NCBI GenBank assembly: GCA_004208945.1 | Contig: SGPE01000008.1 | Span: 248,001 to 312,000 of the forward strand | Source: Pseudoalteromonas sp. CO133X | GTDB lineage: Bacteria; Pseudomonadota; Gammaproteobacteria; Enterobacterales; Alteromonadaceae | Reading direction: 5' to 3' | Length of the DNA stretch: 64,000 bases | Shown: piece by piece, positions 57,626 through 64,000 of the stretch | Layout of the letters: every line of letters starts with the position of its first letter | Numbering within the stretch: position 1 is the first letter of the stretch | Translations under genes and position numbers: made by a program | The notes under the pieces: generated by a model | Seen by the model: the letters and a program-made list of their open reading frames with translations, nothing else | Databases searched by the model: none | What the model was told of the DNA's origin: nothing

Positions 57626-58777
57626 TTACAGACCAGCAGCTGCGCGAAGTGCGTCTGCTTTGTCTGTGCGCTCCCAAGGGAACTCTTCACGACCGAAGTG
57701 ACCGTAAGCCGCTGTCGGTTGATAAATAGGACGCTCAAGGTCAAGCATTTGGATTAAGCCATATGGGCGAAGGTCGAAGTGCTCACGTACTAATTCGATT
57801 AGACGCGCTTCTTCTAATTTACCTGTACCAAATGTCTCGATACTGATAGATGTTGGCTCTGCAACACCGATAGCGTAAGAAACTTGTAGCTCACACTTGT
57901 CAGCAAGGCCAGCAGCAACTACGTTTTTAGCAACGTAACGTGCAGCGTATGCAGCTGAGCGGTCAACTTTTGATGGATCTTTACCAGAGAAAGCACCACC
58001 ACCGTGACGAGCCATACCACCGTATGTATCAACGATGATTTTACGACCTGTCAGACCACAGTCACCCATTGGGCCACCGATTACGAAACGGCCAGTTGGG
58101 TTGATGAAAAACTTAGTCGCGCTTGAGATAAGCTCAGCAGGAAGAACTGGCTTGATGATCGTTTCCATTACCGCTTCAACTAAGTCGTTTTGTGAGATTG
58201 AATCACAGTGTTGAGTTGAAAGAACAACAGCATCAATACCAACAGGCTTGCCATTTTCGTATGCAAACGTTACTTGAGATTTTGCATCTGGGCGTAACCA
58301 GTTAAGTTCACCACTTTTACGAACTTCAGCCTGGCGCTGAACTAAACGGTGTGAATACGTGATAGGTGCAGGCATTAACACGTCAGTTTCGTTACATGCA
58401 TAACCAAACATTAAACCTTGGTCACCAGCGCCTTGCTCTTCAGGGCGAGCACGGTCAACACCTTGGTTGATATCTGGAGATTGTTTACCGATTGTGTTTA
58501 GGATTGCACACGAGTCAGCATCGAATCCCATGTCTGAGTGTGTGTAACCGATTTCACGTACTGTTTTACGTGTGATTTCTTCGATATCAACCCAAGCGCT
58601 AGTAGTGATTTCACCACCCACCATCACCATACCGGTTTTAACGTAAGTCTCACATGCAACACGGGCATGAGAATCTTGCTCTAAAATAGCATCTAGAACC
58701 GCGTCAGAGATTTGGTCCGCGATTTTATCCGGATGACCTTCAGAAACTGATTCAGAAGTAAATAAATGTTTTGCCAT
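57626..58777 (-). CDS. metK: S-adenosylmethionine synthetase MetK
   Basis: MetK makes SAM from methionine and ATP. The ATG at 58777 gives 383 residues, matching the family; a GTG five codons upstream is also in frame. Motifs seen are [23 protein letters not shown] and [19 protein letters not shown]. It is divergent from tkt and convergent with dgkA. A MetJ-type box lies about 105 bp upstream. Confidence 0.97.
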   Translation of the reverse strand: MAKHLFTSESVSEGHPDKIADQISDAVLDAILEQDSHARVACETYVKTGMVMVGGEITTSAWVDIEEITRKTVREIGYTHSDMGFDADSCAILNTIGKQSPDINQGVDRARPEEQGAGDQGLMFGYACNETDVLMPAPITYSHRLVQRQAEVRKSGELNWLRPDAKSQVTFAYENGKPVGIDAVVLSTQHCDSISQNDLVEAVMETIIKPVLPAELISSATKFFINPTGRFVIGGPMGDCGLTGRKIIVDTYGGMARHGGGAFSGKDPSKVDRSAAYAARYVAKNVVAAGLADKCELQVSYAIGVAEPTSISIETFGTGKLEEARLIELVREHFDLRPYGLIQMLDLERPIYQPTAAYGHFGREEFPWERTDKADALRAAAGL

Positions 58778-58879
58778 TGTATTTCTGCTCACAAATATTG
58801 CGCTTCACATACGTCGGTAATAGCGCTAAAAAATTAAGGGGCGTATTTTATCTAAAACAAATATGTTTGCATAGTAATT

Positions 58880-58895
58880 TTACGCCTAGACGTCT
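58880..58895. promoter_or_regulatory. candidate MetJ operator upstream of metK
   Basis: AGACGTCT (58888-58895) is a perfect metbox. The adjoining TTACGCCT (58880-58887) matches at 5 of 8 positions. MetJ binds pairs of such boxes with SAM as corepressor, which would suit metK. Confidence 0.5.
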
Positions 58896-59043
58896 ATTTA
58901 AAATTACTAATAACATTTCGTTCTTAATAAACAGTAATAATAGGTGCATTTAATACGGATTTTTAATTGCACTGTACCCTTACATTAAGTAAGAATGGTG
59001 CCTTACACACAACCAGCGCAAATACATAAAGGTAGGAGAATTC

Positions 59044-61035
59044 ATGCCATCACGCAAAGAACTTGCAAATGCTATTCGCGTCTTATCAATGGACGCAGTA
59101 CAACAGGCCAAATCTGGTCACCCTGGCGCCCCTATGGGCATGGCAGATATCGCAGAAGTACTATGGCGCGATTATCTAAAGCACAACCCAACGAATCCAG
59201 AGTGGGCAGACCGCGATCGATTTATTCTTTCAAATGGTCACGGTTCAATGCTGATCTATTCTCTTCTACATTTAAGTGGTTATGATCTGCCGTTAGAAGA
59301 AATTAAAAACTTCCGTCAAATGCACTCAAAAACACCAGGCCACCCAGAGTATGGGTATGCACCAGGTATTGAGACCACTACGGGCCCATTAGGTCAAGGG
59401 ATCACAAATGCAGTTGGTATGGCGATTGCCGAAAAAGCACTTGCCGCACAATTTAACCGTGAAGGTCACGATATTGTTGACCATTTCACCTATGCGTTCA
59501 TGGGCGACGGCTGTTTAATGGAAGGTATTTCACACGAAGCTTGTTCATTAGCGGGTACATTAGGCCTAGGTAAACTAGTTGCGTTTTGGGATGACAACGG
59601 CATCTCAATTGATGGTGAAGTAGAAGGGTGGTTCAGCGATGACACGCCAGCACGCTTCAAAGCATACGGCTGGCACGTAGTTAGCGATGTTGATGGGCAC
59701 AACCCTGATGCAATTCGCGCCGCTATCGAAGAAGCGCGTAGCATCACCGATAAACCATCACTTATTTGTTGTAAAACAGTGATTGGTTATGGTTCACCGA
59801 ATAAATCAGGTAGCCATGACTGCCATGGTGCACCACTCGGTGAAGATGAAATTAAAGCATCTCGTGAGTTCTTAGGTTGGACTGGCGAGGCATTTGAAAT
59901 CCCTGCTGATATTTACAGCGAGTGGGATGGCAAAGAAAAAGGTAAGCAACTAGAAGCAAGCTGGGACGAAAAGTTTGCCGCTTACGCAAGTGCACACCCT
60001 GAACTTGCTGCTGAGTTTAAACGTCGTACCAACGGTGAGTTACCAGCTGATTGGGCTGAAAAGTCACAAGCTTATATCGAAGAGTTACAAGCAAACCCAG
60101 CAAACCCAGCAACACGTAAAGCATCACAAAATGCATTAAACGCATTTGGCCCATTATTACCAGAATTCATGGGCGGCTCTGCTGACCTTGCGGGTTCTAA
60201 CTTAACACTTTGGGATGGCTCAAAAGGCTTAGAAGCAAACGATGCAAGTGGTAACTACATTTTCTACGGTGTACGTGAATTTGGTATGTCGGCAATTATG
60301 AACGGTATTGCACTGCACAAAGGCTTTATTCCTTACGGTGCTACATTCTTAATGTTTATGGAATATGCACGTAACGCAGTTCGTATGGCCGCATTGATGA
60401 AGCAGCCAAGCATCTTCGTTTATACGCACGATTCAATCGGTCTAGGTGAAGATGGTCCGACGCACCAACCGGTAGAGCAAATTGCTAGCATGCGTTTAAC
60501 GCCAAACCTAGTTAACTGGCGTCCATGTGACCAAGTTGAGTCTGCGATTGCATGGCAACAAGCGATTGAGCGTAAAGACGGCCCAACATCACTGATTTTC
60601 ACTCGCCAAGGCCTTGAGCAACAAACGCGTACTGCACAGCAGTTAAGCGACGTGAAAAAAGGTGGTTACGTGCTTAGCTGTGACGGTGAGCCAGAGCTTA
60701 TCCTTATCGCAACTGGTTCTGAAGTACAGCTTGCACAAGATGCCGCAACAGAGCTACGTTCACAAGGTAAAAAAGTACGCGTGGTCTCTATGCCTTCAAC
60801 TGATTTATTTGATGAGCAAGATGCTGCATATAAAGAAAGCGTACTACCAGCAAGCGTAACACGCCGCGTAGCAATTGAAGCGGGCATTGCAGACTACTGG
60901 TACAAATACGTAGGCTTAAATGGCGCAGTAGTTGGTATGACGACATTCGGTGAGTCTGCACCTGCAGGCGAGTTATTCAAGCACTTTGGTTTCACTGTTG
61001 AAAACATCGTAAACAAAGCAAACGCTTTGTTCTAA
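59044..61035 (+). CDS. tkt: transketolase
   Basis: Transketolase moves two-carbon units between sugar phosphates in the pentose phosphate pathway. The 663-residue protein has the TPP-dependent signatures [31 protein letters not shown] with [11 protein letters not shown], and [21 protein letters not shown] precedes the ATG. It is divergent from metK and ends in a strong terminator. Confidence 0.97.
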   Translation: MPSRKELANAIRVLSMDAVQQAKSGHPGAPMGMADIAEVLWRDYLKHNPTNPEWADRDRFILSNGHGSMLIYSLLHLSGYDLPLEEIKNFRQMHSKTPGHPEYGYAPGIETTTGPLGQGITNAVGMAIAEKALAAQFNREGHDIVDHFTYAFMGDGCLMEGISHEACSLAGTLGLGKLVAFWDDNGISIDGEVEGWFSDDTPARFKAYGWHVVSDVDGHNPDAIRAAIEEARSITDKPSLICCKTVIGYGSPNKSGSHDCHGAPLGEDEIKASREFLGWTGEAFEIPADIYSEWDGKEKGKQLEASWDEKFAAYASAHPELAAEFKRRTNGELPADWAEKSQAYIEELQANPANPATRKASQNALNAFGPLLPEFMGGSADLAGSNLTLWDGSKGLEANDASGNYIFYGVREFGMSAIMNGIALHKGFIPYGATFLMFMEYARNAVRMAALMKQPSIFVYTHDSIGLGEDGPTHQPVEQIASMRLTPNLVNWRPCDQVESAIAWQQAIERKDGPTSLIFTRQGLEQQTRTAQQLSDVKKGGYVLSCDGEPELILIATGSEVQLAQDAATELRSQGKKVRVVSMPSTDLFDEQDAAYKESVLPASVTRRVAIEAGIADYWYKYVGLNGAVVGMTTFGESAPAGELFKHFGFTVENIVNKANALF

Positions 61036-61053
61036 GCTTTAACCGCTAAACTT

Positions 61054-61091
61054 AAAAGCCCGCGCTGTATAACCACAGCGCGGGCTTTTTT
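61054..61091 (+). terminator. intrinsic terminator after tkt
   Basis: A perfect 15-bp stem (61054-61068 with 61075-61089, core GCCCGCGCTGT / ACAGCGCGGGC) with a 6-base loop is followed by T residues. Confidence 0.93.
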
Positions 61092-61291
61092 ATGGCTTTT
61101 TACTTGGCCGTAGGCGTGAAATTTATTTCGCGCGAAAAAGCTAGAACTCTTGTTGCGCTCTAATTAATCAAGGGTTAAGTTTATAGAGTTGTTTAATTTT
61201 AAACTAATTGAAACTGCGTTTAGAGATTCAAGGTTGAAAGGTGTTATACGCATTTTAATTATTAAGCTTTTATGTTTTTCGTGAGGTATGA

Positions 61292-61639
61292 GTGGAATCT
61301 AAGCTGTTAAAAATCAAGTTGAATCCCAATTCTCGAAGTGATTTAGATACTTTAATCACTTATATGCGTGAAAACATCGAGTTTCCAAAAAGTGAAATGG
61401 GGCAAAAAGGCTACTTTTGGGATTCCGTATTCTATGAGAAAAGTGACGAATTTGAATATATCTATATTGTTATCAAATCGAAAGATTTTTCTAAAATAAT
61501 GATGGATGAAAGTGAATTAATCATATCTCCCTTTAGAGATGTTTATGAAAAGTTTAGAAGCACTTGTTGGGCTCCTGAACCTTATATAGATCTAGAACCA
61601 GTATTTTGTTTTAATTCATCATTAACTTTTTCAGGCTAA
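61292..61639 (+). CDS. hypothetical protein, possibly DUF6176
   Basis: The start is GTG at 61292, with a weak GAGG upstream. The 115-residue soluble protein begins ESKLLKIKLNPNSRSDLDTLI and has EYIYIVIKSKDFS and CWAPEPYIDLEPVFCFN. This fits small ferredoxin-like proteins and may correspond to DUF6176; I am not sure. The base composition is AT-richer than in tkt. A TAACAAGC sequence follows closely, as after the next ORF, suggesting cassette origin. Confidence 0.6.
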   Translation: MESKLLKIKLNPNSRSDLDTLITYMRENIEFPKSEMGQKGYFWDSVFYEKSDEFEYIYIVIKSKDFSKIMMDESELIISPFRDVYEKFRSTCWAPEPYIDLEPVFCFNSSLTFSG

Positions 61640-61656
61640 AAGCCTTTTGTATCAAA

Positions 61657-61740
61657 ATATAACAAGCAATTTAATAGAGTTAAAAGCGTTGGGCTATTGC
61701 TCCGCCCTTTTTAGCTCATTAATTGTGAATTGCACTAAGG
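61657..61740 (+). repeat. possible degenerate integron attC site
   Basis: ATATAAC (61657-61663) resembles the RYYYAAC box. GCAATT (61666-61671) pairs with AATTGC (61728-61733), and an inner GGGC/GCCC pair (61691-61694 with 61704-61707) lies between. The final GTTRRRY box is not intact (ACTAAGG). The AACAAGCAATTTAA start is like those of Vibrio-type attC sites. Confidence 0.3.
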
Positions 61741-61746
61741 TCTCTG

Positions 61747-62181
61747 ATGAAACAGTATTCAATTGTTAGAATTAAAAAGTTGAATCGAGAGTTCACATTT
61801 AATGAAAGTCACATGGGTACACGCTCTCCCAGAGTTGGTGATGTTGCTACTATTGTGGATGTTTATGATGGAGCTTTTGACCTTGAGTGTTGCGACAGTG
61901 ATGGCTGTACAATTTGGTTGGAAATTTTTGATTCAAAAGACGCTGAATTTGAAATTTTAGATGATTTACCTTCCATTAAATTATCCCAAAATGATTTCAT
62001 AGAGTTATTTGAATTCATGGAAAAGGCTAACGAGTTATTTCATCAATCAACAAAGTATTCTGATCCTGATAAAGTAAAAGAATTTGCTCAGGCTAATTAT
62101 CCTCTAATTAGAAAGTTTTACTACGAAATTCTGTGGGATAAATTACCAGAAGCAGAAAAAGAACGAAGACTTAATGAGTAG
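61747..62181 (+). CDS. hypothetical protein (144 aa)
   Basis: The ATG has no strong ribosome binding site. The 144-residue acidic protein has an N-terminal beta-rich part (RVGDVATIVDVYDGAFDLECC) and a helical C-terminal part. No family is recognised; acidic, compact proteins of this size include immunity proteins, but nothing here shows that. It stands alone in an AT-rich patch and is followed by TTAACAAGC at 62228. Confidence 0.6.
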   Translation: MKQYSIVRIKKLNREFTFNESHMGTRSPRVGDVATIVDVYDGAFDLECCDSDGCTIWLEIFDSKDAEFEILDDLPSIKLSQNDFIELFEFMEKANELFHQSTKYSDPDKVKEFAQANYPLIRKFYYEILWDKLPEAEKERRLNE

Positions 62182-62262
62182 CGTGCATATAGCAAGTTGC
62201 TTAATTTTGTATACTTAATTGGCAAAATTAACAAGCTGGCTTGGCACTTAGCGCTAGTATAA

Positions 62263-62565
62263 CCTGTAGTTGTATTTACTAAATCTACTTTTGGAGAGAA
62301 GCCAAAGAAATATATATTCCAATGCAAATTATCTGGGCGAGAAAAATCAATTAATACTTCAAATGTAGGCTCGGTATCTGACGTTATAGATCAGTATAGA
62401 GCGGATGGTTTGATTTGTAATTGCTACATTGACTCTACACTTTTTGATCGTCTTGATGGAGCCTCTGATAGACGCGGAATAAATATTGAAACTTGGTCTG
62501 GGTTTGAGATAGAACGATTTTTATCCAGAAGGCCGCTATTAAAGCAACGATATGAAATAACTTAA
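62263..62565 (+). pseudogene. truncated restriction-endonuclease-like fragment
   Basis: A 100-codon frame with no plausible start codon is open from a stop at 62260 to a stop at 62563. It reads KKYIFQCKLSGREKSINTSN, VIDQYRADGLICNCYIDS and IETWSGFEIERFLSRRPLL. The QCK segment and the WSGFEIERFL ending recall the C-terminal half of Mrr/restriction-endonuclease-like domains. The 5' part is missing, so this is most likely a gene remnant. It lies just after an attC-like TTAACAAGC. Confidence 0.45.
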
Positions 62566-62797
62566 TAATTAGGGGACCGTCGGATGTTACGCACCGCTGC
62601 TTTGAGCGCTATGACTCACAAACGACATTTTAAATCTCCCGTACAATTGACGCGCTAAAGCACGACCCATCATGCTTTCAAGATCGGCTTATGGCTAACT
62701 ACGGCTAACCGGACTTGATTATTTCTCACTCAGCTCCCCTTGAATGCTAAACCGACAACTGGCACTGTCTGTAGCTTAATAACAAAACACAACAGGA
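62566..62797. other. non-coding stretch before ppnP
   Basis: No convincing ORF, tRNA or terminator is seen here. A GGCTAAC direct repeat (62693-62699 and 62703-62709) occurs near the middle. The ppnP promoter must lie in the right-hand part, but no clear -35/-10 pair was identified. Confidence 0.5.
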
Positions 62798-62803
62798 GTG
62801 AGG

Positions 62804-63115
62804 ATGTCTCAGTTTGATAATGTAAGTGTGCTGAAAAAAGCCAATGTGTACTTTGACGGTAAAGTGTCTAGCCGTACTGTGGTATTTGCTGATGGCAGCA
62901 CGAAAACGTTAGGCTTTATGCAACCGGGTGAGTTTGAGTTTGCTACGAGCAAAAAAGAGTTGATGGAGCTTAACGGTGGCAGTTGGCAAGTGCTATTACC
63001 TAATGAGAGCGAATGGCAAACAATGCAAGCAGGGGAGTCATTTACGGTTGATGCGAATGTCACCTTTTTAGTAAAAGTGAGTGAGTTTGCTGATTACTGT
63101 TGTTCGTACACTTAA
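62804..63115 (+). CDS. ppnP: pyrimidine/purine nucleoside phosphorylase PpnP
   Basis: PpnP (YaiE) cleaves nucleosides with phosphate. The ATG at 62804 has GGAG upstream; an in-frame GTG two codons earlier is unlikely. The 103-residue cupin-like protein has [38 protein letters not shown] and [14 protein letters not shown], as in the family. It is a single-gene unit followed by a terminator. Confidence 0.92.
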   Translation: MSQFDNVSVLKKANVYFDGKVSSRTVVFADGSTKTLGFMQPGEFEFATSKKELMELNGGSWQVLLPNESEWQTMQAGESFTVDANVTFLVKVSEFADYCCSYT

Positions 63116-63137
63116 CAAGCAGTTGTTAACCTCTGTG

Positions 63138-63162
63138 AAAAGCCCGTGCGATGCGGGCTTTT
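63138..63162 (+). terminator. intrinsic terminator after ppnP
   Basis: AAAAGCCCG (63138-63146) pairs with CGGGCTTTT (63154-63162) around a 7-base loop. The T run is short. Confidence 0.75.
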
Positions 63163-63297
63163 GCATATTTTATCTGCAACGCATGATCTAAATCATCTGT
63201 GGTTACAATCAATTACTAATTATCTGTAATTTTCGCTTGTGTTAATTCAATTCGCCCCCAATACTAACTGTGAGGTAACAAGAAAAAAGGATACCCT

Positions 63298-63654
63298 ATG
63301 AAGATTAATATTTCTGGTCATCATGTTGACGTTACTGAGGCTGTTAGAGCTCACATCAACGAGAAATTCTCGAAAATTGCTAGCCATTTTCCATCATTAA
63401 TATCACTCGATATTATTCTTTCAAAAGAACATCACAAGTATCAAGCTGAGATCAGTACCACTTATGAAGGTACGCGTTTATCGGTTAAAGGAGAAGATGA
63501 CGTGATGTATCCGGCTATCGCAAGCGCGGCTAAAAAACTCGATGCATCACTTAAACATCGAAAAGGGCAAATGAAAGCCAAATTACATGAAAAACCGGTC
63601 AGTACCACGCCGGAAATCGCCCACGAAATCATTCAAGAAATGGATCTGAGCTAA
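63298..63654 (+). CDS. hpf: ribosome hibernation promoting factor (HPF/RaiA family)
   Basis: The 118-residue protein is a short HPF: MKINISGHHVDVTEAVRAHI at the start, then EGTRLSVKGEDDVMYPAIASAAKKLDASL and a basic KHRKGQMKAK segment for ribosome binding. It binds the 30S decoding region and promotes inactive ribosome dimers in stationary phase. It stands alone, without rpoN nearby. A GCTAGCC/GGCTAGC hairpin (63664-63683) and a terminator follow. Confidence 0.9.
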   Translation: MKINISGHHVDVTEAVRAHINEKFSKIASHFPSLISLDIILSKEHHKYQAEISTTYEGTRLSVKGEDDVMYPAIASAAKKLDASLKHRKGQMKAKLHEKPVSTTPEIAHEIIQEMDLS

Positions 63655-63697
63655 TTACAATGTGCTAGCCTGAAGTGGCTAGCCTATACTAAAATTG

Positions 63698-63731
63698 AAA
63701 AGCCAACCGCTTCACAGCGATTGGCTTTTTT
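63698..63731 (+). terminator. intrinsic terminator after hpf
   Basis: AAAAGCCAA (63698-63706) pairs with TTGGCTTTT (63721-63729), extended by an inner CGCT/AGCG pair, then T residues. Confidence 0.88.
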
Positions 63732-63818
63732 GGTTTTTACTTTCTACCTTATCCAACTTCCAATCTCATCTAAAACGCTGTAAGTTGCTTGTAACTAAGA
63801 ATAAAACACATAAAGCGT

Positions 63819-64000
63819 ATGCAATCAGCAGTATCAAATTGGCAATCTAAATTAAATGCTTTAGGGCCGGGTATTTTAATGGCTACAGCGGCAATTGGTG
63901 GCTCGCATTTAGTGGCGTCAACACAAGCGGGATCATTATTCGGTTGGCAGCTATTTTGGCTAATCATTGTAGTAAATGTATTAAAGTACCCATTTTTTCG
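63819..64000 (+). CDS. Nramp-family divalent metal transporter, N-terminal part (3' partial)
   Basis: The frame runs off the window after 60 codons. It reads LGPGILMATAAIGGSHLVAS, then TQAGSLFGWQLFWLI and VLKYPFF, which matches the first two TM helices of Nramp-family transporters. In canonical members the first helix carries a DPGN motif; here the equivalent is less typical, so the substrate may not be manganese or iron. The rest lies outside the window. Confidence 0.75.
   Translation, partial: MQSAVSNWQSKLNALGPGILMATAAIGGSHLVASTQAGSLFGWQLFWLIIVVNVLKYPFF

Noticed and set aside
61691..61712. GGGC/GCCC hairpin followed by T residues as a terminator
   Set aside because: The stem is only 4 bp with a 9-base loop, too weak to call; it is treated as part of the attC-like region.
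62693..62709. GGCTAAC direct repeat as an attachment site or CRISPR remnant
   Set aside because: There are only two 7-base copies with a 3-base gap and no further units or mobile genes around them.

Overview
This window reads as a chromosomal segment of a marine gammaproteobacterium of the Alteromonadales, most likely Pseudoalteromonas or a close relative. The inference rests on gene content: the divergent argE/argCBFGH locus, a PanP-type aspartate decarboxylase, many TonB-dependent receptors, paired GspA/GspB proteins, a PutA divergent from an Lrp-family gene, and moderate-to-low GC. Most of it is ordinary core genome. No rRNA, tRNA, CRISPR array or complete mobile element was found.

Layout. 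1-1735: tail of an ABC-2 exporter ATPase, its permease and a TrmB-like methyltransferase, in overlapping frames. 1756-5488: a degenerate GGDEF/EAL membrane protein and panP. 5525-12730: argE divergent from argCBFGH, with an ARG box on the argC promoter. Directly after argH an ArgA-type acetyltransferase domain lies in the -1 frame, joined through an A9 tract. 12966-14759: a small polar protein and three tandem paralogous membrane proteins of unknown function. 14774-20439: a Wzi-like outer-membrane protein, coaD, a TetR regulator, thiI, panE and a VanZ-like protein. 20594-23901: yajQ, a cobalamin riboswitch with btuB, and msrA. 23985-28142: an RND efflux pump and its adaptor. 28290-31746: small hypothetical proteins and two DUF1566-type envelope proteins. 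31734-34904: cca, then a GspA-like ATPase and GspB.

34910-47142 is a minus-strand glycan-use locus: two homologous TonB-dependent receptors flank two secreted GH20 hexosaminidases and a FecI/FecR-type sigma/anti-sigma pair. The likely logic is that the GH20 enzymes trim GlcNAc-containing glycans (chitin oligomers are the obvious candidates), the receptors import oligomers, and the STN-bearing receptor signals through FecR to the sigma factor. 47232-53105: an HD-GYP phosphodiesterase, putA and its divergent Lrp-family regulator, with an Lrp-like site between them. 53210-58777: a TetR gene facing a 66-residue membrane protein across two tandem palindromes, then a YgiM-like protein, a YgiF-like CYTH/CHAD protein, a START-like protein, dgkA and metK. 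59044-61035: tkt. 61292-62797: an AT-rich patch with two orphan ORFs, integron-like attC remnants and a truncated nuclease-like fragment. 62804-64000: ppnP, hpf and the start of an Nramp-family transporter.

The items most worth a second look are the argH/argA junction, the three-paralogue membrane cluster, the receptor leader that can hide its own ribosome binding site, the tandem TetR operators, and the cassette-like patch after tkt.
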